Source: Actinomycetaceae bacterium (GTDB taxonomy: Bacteria; Actinomycetota; Actinomycetes; Actinomycetales; Actinomycetaceae). From it: a DNA stretch of 64,000 nt. The translations under genes and the position numbers were made by a program. The stretch is taken from positions 1 to 64,000 of the forward strand of contig JAUNHH010000007.1 in the NCBI GenBank assembly GCA_030524055.1, given 5' to 3'. Position 1 is the first letter of the stretch. Each line of letters opens with the position of its first letter. The notes under the pieces were generated by a model that worked only from the letters and a program-made list of their open reading frames with translations, ran no database searches and was not told the DNA's origin. Positions 16,045-23,772 of this stretch are shown piece by piece.

Positions 16045-16899
16045 ATGAATGCGCCGCTAATTGGCATTACAGGTGTAACCGGGCAACTAGGCGGTGCTGT
16101 TGCGCGCCTACTAGAACAATCGGTAGGTGGCGATCGCCTGCGTCTTTTTGCACGCGACCCCAGCCGCCTGCCCCATCTACCTGGCGCTGAACGAACAAAG
16201 ATTGCCTACGAACACACACGCCAAGTGGTGGAAGCTTTGCGCGGAGTGCACACTCTTTTCTTTGTCTCCGGCGGCGAATCACTTGATCGCGTTCAGCAGC
16301 ATAAAGGCCTTATTGACGCCGCAATTGAAGCTGGCATCGAGCATATTGTGTACACCTCGTTTATTGGCGCTGGCCCGGACTCGACATTTACTCTAGGTCG
16401 CGATCACGGCGCCACCGAAAAATACATCCGCGCTTCCGGTGCACAATGGACTTTCCTTCGCGACAATTTCTACCTCGACTTTTTCGCCTATTTACCGGAT
16501 GAAGAAGGGGTAATCCGTGGGCCAGCTGCCGATGGACGTGTAGCAGGTGTGGCACGCCAAGATATTGCTGAAGTGGCAGCCGCAGTCCTCGCTGATTCTG
16601 CCACCTGGGCTGGGCAAACACTCAACCTCACTGGACCCGAAGCCTTGACCTTGGACGAAATCGCCGAGACTCTGACCCGTATTGGCCAACGCCCTGTCAC
16701 CTATATTCCAGAAACCGTGGAAGAAGCCTATGAATCACGGAAAAAGTGGGAGGCAGAGCCTTGGCAATATGACGCATGGGTGTCCACCTATACAGCTATT
16801 GCCAGCGGGGAGTTGGCCGAAGTCTCGCCCGATGTCGAACGAGTTCTTGGACGCCCGGCCACCTCATTCGAGGAGCTTCTCATAGCAGCGGAAAAGTAG
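16045..16899 (+). CDS. NmrA/QorB-like NAD(P)-binding oxidoreductase
   Basis: A 284-residue atypical short-chain dehydrogenase. The nucleotide-binding motif GVTGQLGGAVARLL is at about residues 10-23, and later blocks include HIVYTSFIGAGPDS and FLRDNFYLDF, as in NmrA-like and QorB-like quinone reductases. There is no classic catalytic YxxxK pair, as usual for this branch. The ATG at 16045 follows AAGGAGCCGCA. The next gene begins 4 bp after the stop and is probably cotranscribed. Substrate unknown; redox sensing or quinone reduction are the usual family roles. Confidence 0.8.
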   Translation: MNAPLIGITGVTGQLGGAVARLLEQSVGGDRLRLFARDPSRLPHLPGAERTKIAYEHTRQVVEALRGVHTLFFVSGGESLDRVQQHKGLIDAAIEAGIEHIVYTSFIGAGPDSTFTLGRDHGATEKYIRASGAQWTFLRDNFYLDFFAYLPDEEGVIRGPAADGRVAGVARQDIAEVAAAVLADSATWAGQTLNLTGPEALTLDEIAETLTRIGQRPVTYIPETVEEAYESRKKWEAEPWQYDAWVSTYTAIASGELAEVSPDVERVLGRPATSFEELLIAAEK

Positions 16900-16903
16900 C
16901 ATC

Positions 16904-17674
16904 ATGTGGGGCAAGAATGGGAATGGCCTAGGAGACAAGAGTCTCTTTCATTTCTGGCAGTCAAAAAAGAAAGAAAGTGCCAGACCGGTCTATTCAACAG
17001 ACTATTCATCGCCTGGGACTTTTGATGTGACTGAAGCAGTTGGGCAGTTATTTAGGATGCATGGATACGACCCTGTTATTGACACAGATGGATGGATGCA
17101 TCTGAATTTTGCACACCCTATTTCTATTTTTGCCACTGCCGAAGTTAAAGACCAAGGGAATCTCATGAGTTCCCTCTGTGAAGTTTTCGTAAAGGTGCCT
17201 AGCGGAAAGATATTTTGCGAGGGATATATGTCGCTAGGCAGTACAGTCCCACAGGTTCTTGACCAGGCAATGGAGTGCTTCTCCTGTGCAGGTATCCACT
17301 CGATTTTAGAGGCTTTCGATAACGCCAATGAGAGGTGCGAACGTTTCTATTGGACCACCGGTGGGCGCCCTGTCACAGTTTACCGTGATGGCATTCTTAT
17401 GCGCGGAATAAAACCTGATGACATAAGGAATGACTTTACGCCTGACGGTTATTTTGACCTCGCGCGGAAGGTGATAGAGAGGGCTCATTTGGAGCCTGGA
17501 TTCCATTTCTTCCGCACCTATTATGCGAATATCGATGGCGAGCCTGCTGCCTATGAACTCCGCATTGATGACGTGAATCAGGAAAGTGCAGAGCAGGACA
17601 TGATTGCCTTACCGTGGAAAAAAGTCGACGAATTCTATTCGGTGCGGCAATTTATGGTCCTGAAGGTGGACTGA
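16904..17674 (+). CDS. Hypothetical protein, DUF6348-like
   Basis: A 256-residue soluble protein with no membrane segment. FDVTEAVGQLFRMHGYDPVI followed by a domain with ITVGV-free, Trp- and Phe-rich strands (CERFYWTTGGRPVTVYRDG) resembles the DUF6348 group. This is a recognition by eye and uncertain. It starts 4 bp after the NmrA-like gene and is followed by a strong hairpin terminator at 17705-17738. Function unknown. Confidence 0.55.
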   Translation: MWGKNGNGLGDKSLFHFWQSKKKESARPVYSTDYSSPGTFDVTEAVGQLFRMHGYDPVIDTDGWMHLNFAHPISIFATAEVKDQGNLMSSLCEVFVKVPSGKIFCEGYMSLGSTVPQVLDQAMECFSCAGIHSILEAFDNANERCERFYWTTGGRPVTVYRDGILMRGIKPDDIRNDFTPDGYFDLARKVIERAHLEPGFHFFRTYYANIDGEPAAYELRIDDVNQESAEQDMIALPWKKVDEFYSVRQFMVLKVD

Positions 17675-17704
17675 TTCTCTACTTAGCATCCACCCGTACA
17701 CGCC

Positions 17705-17738
17705 AGAAGGGGCCAGCCCATTTAGGCTAGCCCCTTCT
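17705..17738 (+). terminator. Hairpin terminator
   Basis: AGAAGGGGCCAGCC and GGCTAGCCCCTTCT pair over 14 bp with one mismatch around the loop CATTTA, 30 bp past the preceding stop codon. There is no long T-run. Confidence 0.7.
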
Positions 17739-17904
17739 GACATCCCATCAACACAGTGCGAGTCAATCCCTATACGCTCCCTTTCCGGAAAGGAACACTT
17801 GCAATCCCGGGTTGGATCGCTTCCGGTTCCTCCATCCGATGCCTTAACCGTAGGAAGCCGCGCTTAGGGCATCCTCAAGGTCGGCTATGGGTTTTCTGTG
17901 AGGA

Positions 17905-17916
17905 ACGAGGGCGGGG
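17905..17916 (+). repeat. 12-bp dispersed motif ACGAGGGCGGGG (exact copy)
   Basis: Exact copy 26 bp past the YchJ-like stop. Its 3' half GCGGGG pairs with CCCCGC at 17924-17929 to form a hairpin. Confidence 0.9.
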
Positions 17917-17929
17917 GTAAAAACCCCGC
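17911..17929 (-). terminator. Short hairpin after the YchJ-like gene, built on the 12-bp motif
   Basis: GCGGGG-GTAAAAA-CCCCGC, 6-bp perfect arms, 13 bp beyond the stop of the minus-strand YchJ-like gene. One arm is supplied by the dispersed motif. Confidence 0.5.
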
Positions 17930-17941
17930 AAACCTGCGTAT

Positions 17942-18367
17942 TTATTCCTCCCCATCCACATACACCCACCGCCCAGCGCGCCGAGTAAAACGGGAGCGTT
18001 CATGAAGCTGGCCGCTCTGATCAGCGGCGCCGCCAGCACTCCCGCCCCCAGCAGCGCGGACCCCGCCCTCGTTATGTCGTAATTCCCATGAGGCAATAAA
18101 CTCCACAATTCCCTCATCATCTGCCTCGCCACCAGCTTCGACGCTGAGAATTTCCAAACCCACCCAGCGAATATGCGGATCACAATAGGGCGGTTGCGGG
18201 CGAGTTCGCGGATGCCATGTGCGGAACAGATGATTCTCATTACCGCGCGTATAGGCGCAATATCGTGAGCGCATCAATGCTTCAGCACTGGCACAGGGCG
18301 CGCCATCCAAGGCAGGCTCGCAACACTGAGCAAAAGTACGGCCAGTTCCACAGGGACAAAGGGTCAT
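17942..18367 (-). CDS. YchJ-family SEC-C motif protein
   Basis: A 141-residue protein. The N-terminal zinc-binding motif CPCGTGRTFAQCC (about residues 4-16) is the SEC-C type. It is followed by RSRYCAYTRGNENHLFRTWH, HIRWVGLEI and a strand-rich end with HERSRFTRRAGRWVYVDGE, all typical of the YchJ family. The role is unknown, although SEC-C domains often bind ribosomes or proteins. An exact copy of the 12-bp motif lies within the gene (18061-18072), encoding NEGG in a glycine-rich insertion (residues about 98-112) that looks like an expanded loop. Confidence 0.85.
   Translation of the reverse strand: MTLCPCGTGRTFAQCCEPALDGAPCASAEALMRSRYCAYTRGNENHLFRTWHPRTRPQPPYCDPHIRWVGLEILSVEAGGEADDEGIVEFIASWELRHNEGGVRAAGGGSAGGAADQSGQLHERSRFTRRAGRWVYVDGEE
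18061..18072 (-). repeat. 12-bp dispersed motif (exact copy, inside YchJ-like gene)
   Basis: Read in the gene's direction as part of HNEGGVRAAG, a glycine-rich loop. Confidence 0.9.
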
Positions 18368-18484
18368 AGGTCAAAGATTATCCCTATTCAGGCCAAAAGA
18401 TCCCAAAGTGGCGCCCAAACGTCGTTCATGAAATAGTAGACCAAGGGTCTCTACCCGGGAGGCCTCCGATGGAAGGAAACCATC

Positions 18485-18745
18485 ATGAACTTTATTGTCT
18501 TTGCCGTTCTTGGTTTGATTGCGGGTGCGATCGCTAAAGCGATTATGCCCAACGATCCTCCAGGTGGTTGGCTCTCCACACTGCTCGTTGGCGTTGTTGG
18601 CGCCTGGGTTGGCGGCTGGCTCGGCAACATCATTTTCGGTGTGGACCTCGGTTCCTTCTTTGAACTGCGGACTTGGGCACTTGCCATTGGCGGTTCGCTG
18701 ATTGTTCTCGCAATCTGGGGATTCGTCGCCGGACGCAAGAAGTGA
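18485..18745 (+). CDS. GlsB/YeaQ/YmgE-family membrane protein
   Basis: An 86-residue integral membrane protein with three hydrophobic helices. FAVLGLIAGAIAKAIMPNDP followed by PGGWLSTLLVGVVGAWVGGW and a last helix ending GFVAGRKK is the classic pattern of the transglycosylase-associated/GlsB stress family. These proteins are linked to general and envelope stress in other bacteria; no enzymatic activity is proven. The ATG at 18485 follows AAGGAAA. A very strong terminator lies about 40 bp after the stop, so it is a single-gene unit. Confidence 0.9.
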   Translation: MNFIVFAVLGLIAGAIAKAIMPNDPPGGWLSTLLVGVVGAWVGGWLGNIIFGVDLGSFFELRTWALAIGGSLIVLAIWGFVAGRKK

Positions 18746-18783
18746 GCAACAATCGGTCCTAGCTGACCGTCTGGTAATCACCC

Positions 18784-18836
18784 AAGCGGAGATTCGCCTC
18801 GTTATCCACAAGGATACGAGGACGGAATCTCCGCTT
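18784..18836 (+). terminator. Long hairpin terminator after GlsB-like gene
   Basis: AAGCGGAGATTC at 18784 pairs with GAATCTCCGCTT ending at 18836, and the inner arms (CCTCGT/ACGAGG and ATCC/GGAT) continue the stem around ACAA. CCTTG follows. One loop-proximal arm contains a perfect DnaA box. Confidence 0.75.
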
Positions 18837-18981
18837 CCTTGTATTCACAGGCAAAAGCCCAGGTCAGCTGGAACCTCCAAGCCGAAATTCAGCCTCTTCC
18901 CATCAACAGCTGTGGATAACTCGGTGGATAACTTTCACAGGAATGGTGCACAACTGTGGAGAGCACCCGTGGATATCCACA
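18802..18981. other. DnaA-box cluster
   Basis: Perfect boxes are TTATCCACA (18802-18810) and TGTGGATAA (18911-18919). Near matches are GGTGGATAA (18923), TGTGGAGAG (18955), CGTGGATAT (18968) and ATATCCACA (18973); the last two form the palindrome GTGGATATCCAC. The rest of the 479-bp gap before ppgK holds only the terminator and an exact 12-bp motif at 19065. No dnaA, dnaN or clearly AT-rich unwinding tract is present, so a DnaA-titration or regulatory site fits better than oriC. Confidence 0.5.
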
Positions 18982-19064
18982 ATTTCCGTCCGTAAACACC
19001 CCATTCTTCGGCCTTCACACACCCGCAGCCCACTAGAGAATTACCGGCTGGCAAAGTTTAGCGG

Positions 19065-19076
19065 CCCCGCCCTCGT
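19065..19076 (-). repeat. 12-bp dispersed motif (exact copy)
   Basis: Intergenic, between the DnaA-box cluster and ppgK. Confidence 0.9.
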
Positions 19077-19224
19077 CCCCTTGTGTTTACACGCAGCAGA
19101 AGTTTGGTCATCGTCCCTTCCCAGACGGCCCAACATAGTAATCTCATAGTGGGGTCGGCACAGTTGACGACCATATGACTGCGCACTCGACGCATATGAG
19201 GACTCAATGAAAGGAGATTCGACG

Positions 19225-19980
19225 ATGACTACTCACGCCTGCGGCATTGATGTTGGCGGATCAGGGGTGAAAGGAGGGCTGGTTGATCTTGAAACCGGGC
19301 AGGTTATTGGCGAGATTGCAAAGGTTGCCACCCCCCATCCGGCAACTCGCGAGGCAGTGACCGAGGCCTGTGCACAAGTAGCAGAAATGCTGAATTTGCC
19401 TGAAGGCACCCCCGTTGGCATTTCATTCCCGGCACCTATTGTTCATGGCGAAATCCCCTTTATGGCGAATCTCGACCAGGGATGGGTCGGCGCCAATATC
19501 AAGCAGATTATGTCTGAGCGTCTGAATCGCCCTGTCACTGTTTTGAATGATGGCGATGCGGCCTGCGTTGGAGAATGGGCTTTTGGGGCGGCTAAAGGAA
19601 TTCCTGGCACCGTGATTGTCACGACTTTAGGAACGGGAATTGGCGCGGGAATGGTGGTCAACGGTCGCCTTGTCCCGAACTTGGAACTTGGCCATTTAGA
19701 AGTCGATGGTCATGATGCAGAAACACGCGCATCAGCCCGAGTAAAAACAGAAGAAAACCTTTCGTGGGAAGAGTTTGCCGCTCGCCTTCAGCGTTACTAT
19801 TCGACGCTCGAAAAGCTGACATGGCCGGATCTTATTGTGGTTGGAGGCGGCGTTTCTGAGAATGCCGATAAATTCCTTCCGCTATTGGATCTGCGCACGC
19901 GCATTGTCCCGGCGACCCTGGAAAATACCGCGGGAATCGTTGGCGCCGCGTGGGTTGCGCGCGAAGCAACGCAGGAATAG
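19225..19980 (+). CDS. ppgK: Polyphosphate glucokinase
   Basis: Cytoplasmic ROK-fold kinase of 251 residues that phosphorylates glucose using polyphosphate or ATP. Phosphate-binding motif GIDVGGSGVKGGLVD is at about residues 5-19. The catalytic Asp is in VLNDGDAACVGE, and TTLGTGIGAGMVVNGRLVPN and LGHLEVDGHDAE are the PPGK-type blocks. Length matches actinobacterial PPGK, and the zinc motif of ordinary ROK glucokinases is absent. ATG at 19225 has AAGGAG upstream. It would feed glucose released by the neighbouring glycosidases into glycolysis. A motif-based hairpin follows the stop. Confidence 0.92.
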   Translation: MTTHACGIDVGGSGVKGGLVDLETGQVIGEIAKVATPHPATREAVTEACAQVAEMLNLPEGTPVGISFPAPIVHGEIPFMANLDQGWVGANIKQIMSERLNRPVTVLNDGDAACVGEWAFGAAKGIPGTVIVTTLGTGIGAGMVVNGRLVPNLELGHLEVDGHDAETRASARVKTEENLSWEEFAARLQRYYSTLEKLTWPDLIVVGGGVSENADKFLPLLDLRTRIVPATLENTAGIVGAAWVAREATQE

Positions 19981-20001
19981 ATACGTGCGTGGCCCCGTCC
20001 G

Positions 20002-20033
20002 CCCCGTCCTCGTCAGAATTTACGAGGGCGGGG
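20002..20033. terminator. Hairpin from an inverted pair of 12-bp motifs after ppgK
   Basis: CCCCGTCCTCGT (11/12 match) and ACGAGGGCGGGG (exact) form a 12-bp stem with one mismatch and an 8-base loop, 21 bp past the ppgK stop. A further partial copy follows at 20060-20071. Confidence 0.65.
20022..20033 (+). repeat. 12-bp dispersed motif (exact copy)
   Basis: Right arm of the hairpin after ppgK. Confidence 0.9.
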
Positions 20034-20116
20034 CTGGAAGAGACTAAACTCCACACCAACCCCGCCCTCAGTGGCGCACTGAACGAGGAGAAATCAGTGC
20101 GCCAGTGAATGCAGTT

Positions 20117-21193
20117 TTACGCCTGCTCAGGATGGACCACGCAATGATCCCGATCCGACTGTGCAATAGCTTCGAGAATCTTCAGGCAGCGAATCACAGA
20201 TGCATTAGTAATGACTGGCTCTTCTTTACCCTCCGCCGCTGCGAGAGCATTGTGGTAAAACTCCATCACATCGGGGGAAACTTCCGGAAGGGGCAAAACC
20301 TCCACAGGGGGAGTTGTTGCCGCCATTTGGGCGTAGTCCAAAATACGTGGCGCCATTGTCTTGGTTAAACCAACACCAGCTTGAATAGGCGCAGCATCAT
20401 CTTCTTCTGCGCCGGTGTGACGCACAATCTTGCCATTGAGTTCCCAGTCCTCAATAACGGCTGTTCCCGTTGCTGATTGGATATAGAACTTCGGCAGTGT
20501 CACGTAGGCATTTGTCGAGACATCCACCAGAGCGCGGAATCCATTGGCAAAGGTGAAATAGGCTTTAAATCCGTCATCAACCTGATGTCCGGCAGCATAA
20601 GAACACACGGCATAAACATCAATAACGGGAGAATCCACCATTGTTAATAGGCGGTCAACGGTGTGGACACCCCAGTCCAAAATCATGCCGCCGCCCTTTT
20701 CCGGCAGCTGGCGCCAGTCGCCGGGAATACCGCGGGAACCGTGAATGCGCTGTTCCATATAGGTGGCAGGCCCGAGAATATCCTCATCGTAGATCTTCTT
20801 AATGATGTGGAAATCGGGGTCCCACCGGCGATTTTGGTGGACCATAAAGAGCTTTCCAGTCTCTTTGGCGACCTTATCGACATTTTCCATCTCTTCACTG
20901 GTCATCATTGCGGGCTTTTCGCATAGAACATGCTTTCCTGCCCGCAAAGATTCCACAGCGTAGTCATGGTGAGAATCATTTGGCGTGCAAATAAAGACAA
21001 AGTCAATATCGCTATCTGCCAGAATCTCCTCGAAACTGGAATAAACATGGAGGCCCTCTGCTTCGGCATCCTCATTAGCGCGAGGGTCGATGTCATAAAT
21101 GCCTTTAGTGGTGGCACCGTCAATTGTTGCCAGATTCTTAACGTGGTACACACCCTGGGTGCCGTATCCGACAATGGCGAATGTATGGGTCAA
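20117..21193 (-). CDS. Gfo/Idh/MocA-family NAD(P)-dependent sugar oxidoreductase
   Basis: Cytoplasmic dehydrogenase of 358 residues. Rossmann motif AIVGYGTQGVYHV is near the N-terminus, cofactor and substrate motif LCEKPAMM follows, and GGGMILDWGVHTVDRLL carries the conserved Asp/His of the catalytic region. The frame is open to 21409, but the TTG at 21193 is preceded by AGAGGAGG at ideal spacing and family similarity starts right there, so TTG is the start. It lies downstream of a ROK regulator on the same strand. It may oxidise a glycoside or free sugar, possibly at C3 as DgpA-type enzymes do, but the substrate is unproven. Confidence 0.88.
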   Translation of the reverse strand: MTHTFAIVGYGTQGVYHVKNLATIDGATTKGIYDIDPRANEDAEAEGLHVYSSFEEILADSDIDFVFICTPNDSHHDYAVESLRAGKHVLCEKPAMMTSEEMENVDKVAKETGKLFMVHQNRRWDPDFHIIKKIYDEDILGPATYMEQRIHGSRGIPGDWRQLPEKGGGMILDWGVHTVDRLLTMVDSPVIDVYAVCSYAAGHQVDDGFKAYFTFANGFRALVDVSTNAYVTLPKFYIQSATGTAVIEDWELNGKIVRHTGAEEDDAAPIQAGVGLTKTMAPRILDYAQMAATTPPVEVLPLPEVSPDVMEFYHNALAAAEGKEEPVITNASVIRCLKILEAIAQSDRDHCVVHPEQA

Positions 21194-21337
21194 CGGAAAC
21201 CTCCTCTTTGAGAACGCATCGCTCCATGCGACGCGGTTGACGGCCTCGCTAGCGTCAATACCGTGACTGTATGAAGGGGCGCAGGTGTAGGGCAATCGCC
21301 GTAGTCCGCACTTCTGCCTGTATTGGGCGAAAGAAGA

Positions 21338-21349
21338 ACGAGGGCGGGG
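21338..21349 (+). repeat. 12-bp dispersed motif (exact copy)
   Basis: Intergenic, directly abutting the stop of the minus-strand ROK gene at 21351. Confidence 0.9.
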
Positions 21350-21350
21350 T

Positions 21351-22589
21351 TTAAATCTGAAAAGCTGCTTCCACCACCATTCGGGCGCAACCGCGCAGGC
21401 CGTTATCACTGCCGCTGGTCAATGTTTCAATACGGAGGTCTTCTGTGGCCAGGGCAAGAGCCTGCTCTGAGATCGCACGTTCCACTCCTTCTAAGAACAG
21501 CGACGAGCCTGACGGGAGAGTTCCTGCAAGAATAATTCTGGCCGGGTTATAAAAGCTAACAAGAACGGCAAGAACGCCACCAATATCTCGGGCAGCTTCA
21601 GCTACTAAATGAGCACAGGCAGAATCTCCGCTTTGGGCGCCAATGACAATATCGGCAACCGATATGCATCCTTGCTGGTTGAGGACTTGCGCTAAATAGG
21701 AACTCATCCCTGATGTTGCTAAATGGTGAGCACTGAGTTCTTGGGCCCACCCGCCAGCACTGGCTTCCAAGCACCCTATTCTTCCGCAGCGGCACACGGT
21801 ATTTTCGGCGCCTGGAATCCGTGTATGCCCAATATCGCCGGCAGCTCCACGGGCGCCTCGATGAAGCGTGCCAGAAGAAATAATGCCAGCCCCAATTCCA
21901 GTCCCAATCTGAATGAAAATAAAGCTTTCCTCAGGGCTTTCAGCAGGGTGTCCCAATGCCATAGCGTTGACGTCATTATCGACTAAAACAGGTGCGTGAA
22001 TAAGGTCAGATAAAAAGCCGGGAATATCGAATCCATCCCAGCCGGGCATAATCGGTGGGGAGGAAGGCCTGCCCGTGCGGTGGTCAACAGGGCCGGGAAC
22101 AGATAAACCCATTCCCCATATAGGCGCTGCCCCGCCCTCGTCACTAGATAAAGGCCCATTGCCCTGACCGGATAACTCCCTAAGGTCGGAAGCAATTGCG
22201 CGCAATGTTTCTTCTGGGCCTGATTGGATTCTCCATGGCTTGCGCTTTTGTGCATAAACAGTGCCCGCAAGGTCGGTAATGGCGACGCGATAGGATTCCA
22301 CCTCAATAGTGGCAGCTAAAACGCGCCCAGCGCTAGGTGAAAATGCCCAGGTTTGTGGGGCTCGACCCCCTGTGGATGGGGCGTGTCCATTTTCGATAAT
22401 TAACCCGGTGGACATTGCTTCATTAACTAATGCGGCTACTGCATTTCGCCCTTTAGCGGTGTATTCCGTCAGATGGGCTCTGGTGGTTGGGCCGAGAACG
22501 CGAATAAGATCAATAATGTGGGCCACCTCCCGACTAGGGTGTGGAGAGTGGACCTGATAAGGCGACGTAATCTCTTTGGAGGAGGGCAC
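21351..22589 (-). CDS. ROK-family transcriptional regulator (first of two)
   Basis: A 412-residue sugar-responsive repressor. An N-terminal winged helix spans about residues 20-80 (IDLIRVLGPTTRAHLTEYTA), followed by a ROK sugar-kinase-like domain. That domain has IGTGIGAGIISSG, the HTRIPGAENTVCRCGRIGCL zinc motif and a C-terminal block FYNPARIILAGTLPSGS. It probably controls the Gfo/Idh gene downstream and other glycoside genes, with a sugar as inducer. An exact 12-bp motif lies inside (22130-22141) and encodes DEGG in the segment between LSS and AAPIW. Confidence 0.88.
   Translation of the reverse strand: MPSSKEITSPYQVHSPHPSREVAHIIDLIRVLGPTTRAHLTEYTAKGRNAVAALVNEAMSTGLIIENGHAPSTGGRAPQTWAFSPSAGRVLAATIEVESYRVAITDLAGTVYAQKRKPWRIQSGPEETLRAIASDLRELSGQGNGPLSSDEGGAAPIWGMGLSVPGPVDHRTGRPSSPPIMPGWDGFDIPGFLSDLIHAPVLVDNDVNAMALGHPAESPEESFIFIQIGTGIGAGIISSGTLHRGARGAAGDIGHTRIPGAENTVCRCGRIGCLEASAGGWAQELSAHHLATSGMSSYLAQVLNQQGCISVADIVIGAQSGDSACAHLVAEAARDIGGVLAVLVSFYNPARIILAGTLPSGSSLFLEGVERAISEQALALATEDLRIETLTSGSDNGLRGCARMVVEAAFQI
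22130..22141 (-). repeat. 12-bp dispersed motif (exact copy, inside ROK gene)
   Basis: Encodes DEGG in the ROK regulator. Confidence 0.9.
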
Positions 22590-23061
22590 CGCAGACTCCT
22601 AACTCGCGAAATGCGTTCACGCGACGGGCGACGCGGCACCTTTCGCTGCGTTGAGGACGGACATCGTCCCCACTATTGCATACGTTGGGCAAAAGCTGAC
22701 TGATCGCCACTGTATATAGACGGACTTTCTCTACGGTAAAGCCGCAGGAGTGGTTCGGTGAGGTTTTCGGGGGCTAATTCCTCGCTTTGTCAATGATGGG
22801 GAGGAGATCATGATTAAACGAGGCCTTTTCCCTTTCCCTTGACAGCCTCCAAGACGCTTAAGGGCGCGGCGGACTGGGCCAGGCCAGGGGCCCGACCCTT
22901 TCTTGGTGGGGTCTTTTAGTCAGCGCGATCTGCTGTTACTGTCCATTTAGCGAGACAAATTCCCCGTTATCGCTTGAACTTTTGCTTGGAGCTAGCAAAT
23001 GGGGGTGATGCCTGTTAAAGTCGTTTTGTCCGAGATATCGAACTACACATGGAGGTGTGTG
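22590..23061. other. 472-bp intergenic region between divergent ROK and WXG100-like genes
   Basis: No gene is supported. A weak hairpin GACCC...GGGTC followed by TTTTA lies near 22895-22920. Promoters of both flanking genes must be here, but I could not assign boxes with confidence. Confidence 0.3.
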
Positions 23062-23346
23062 ATGGCAGGTCGCGTGCTTGCGTCCCCGGAGGCTCAGTCG
23101 TCGATTGCGACGATGCAGGGCATCATTGATGGTGGTCTGGGTGATCAGATTGCGAAGCTGGATGCTGAGGGCAATAAGCTGTCAGATCCTAATGTGTGGG
23201 ATGGGCCTTTGGCTGAGCGTTTTCGTTCGAGTACTTGGCCTGATACCAGTGGTGCGTTGAAGAAGGTTCAGCAGGAGCTTCTTGAACTTCGTGCCTATTT
23301 GGAGCAGGTCCAGCGCGAGATTATGGCCGCCGGCGGCGGCTCCTGA
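23062..23346 (+). CDS. WXG100-like (ESAT-6-type) small protein
   Basis: A 94-residue, all-helical acidic protein. Two helices flank a turn with NVWDGPLAERFRSS, where the W-x-G motif sits at the expected mid-position, and the C-terminal helix LELRAYLEQVQREIM ends with a Gly-rich tail. Such proteins form helical hairpins exported by type VII secretion. No secretion-core gene (EccC and others) is in this window. ATG at 23062 is preferred over an in-frame start at 22999 because GGAGG precedes it. Two hairpin terminators follow, so it is a monocistronic unit between two ROK genes. Confidence 0.7.
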   Translation: MAGRVLASPEAQSSIATMQGIIDGGLGDQIAKLDAEGNKLSDPNVWDGPLAERFRSSTWPDTSGALKKVQQELLELRAYLEQVQREIMAAGGGS

Positions 23347-23398
23347 CCTTTTCTTTGTGGGAAGGCGTGACTGCCGGAACGCTAAGAGAAAGTCCGTA

Positions 23399-23455
23399 GG
23401 GCAGGGGCAACTCGTACTTTTTGTGCCTCAAGTTCGAGTTGACCCTGTCCTTTTT
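23399..23455 (+). terminator. Rho-independent terminator after WXG100-like gene
   Basis: Arms 23399-23414 and 23435-23450 pair over 16 positions with two mismatches and are followed by TTTTT. Confidence 0.8.
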
Positions 23456-23460
23456 CGTTA

Positions 23461-23472
23461 ACGAGGGCGGGG
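23461..23472 (+). repeat. 12-bp dispersed motif (exact copy)
   Basis: Intergenic, between the two terminators that follow the WXG100-like gene. Confidence 0.9.
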
Positions 23473-23507
23473 CTGGTATTCGCGAGGGCAACGCCAGAAT
23501 CGTCTAC

Positions 23508-23541
23508 GGCTGTCTGCATTTAGCAGGCAGCCTATTTTTTT
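23508..23541 (+). terminator. Second Rho-independent terminator
   Basis: GGCTGTCTGC-ATTTA-GCAGGCAGCC, 10-bp stem with one mismatch, followed by TATTTTTTTAT. Confidence 0.8.
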
Positions 23542-23664
23542 ATGCCTTTCTTTTCGAGGCATCGCGGTTTCTGGGTTATCGGCAGAATTGTGTGTTTTTG
23601 GTGGGCGTGTTGTTAGTGGTGGCGGCCTGCCCAGCCTTTGCGGATGTGGTTGCCGTCTTCGTGG

Positions 23665-23740
23665 GTGAAACTATGCCTTGAACACGGAACTCTGCCTTGG
23701 GCGTGAAAGTATGCCTTGAATACAGAACTCTGCCGTGAAT
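23665..23740. repeat. 38-bp imperfect tandem repeat, two units
   Basis: Units begin GTGAAACTATGCCTTGAA (23665) and GTGAAAGTATGCCTTGAA (23703) and both continue to GAACTCTGCC. They lie downstream of the second ROK gene. No function is visible. Confidence 0.75.
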
Positions 23741-23772
23741 CGGCGCTGCCAGGACCAGGAAAGCGCTACCGC

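Noticed and set aside
18802-18981. DnaA boxes as the chromosomal origin
   Set aside because: No dnaA, dnaN, gyrB or rpmH nearby and no obvious AT-rich unwinding tract.
23421-23681. 86-codon plus-strand frame after the WXG100-like gene
   Set aside because: It runs through two terminator hairpins and a dispersed motif and has no ribosome site.
23665-23740. The 38-bp tandem repeat as a CRISPR remnant
   Set aside because: The units abut without spacers and there are no cas genes.
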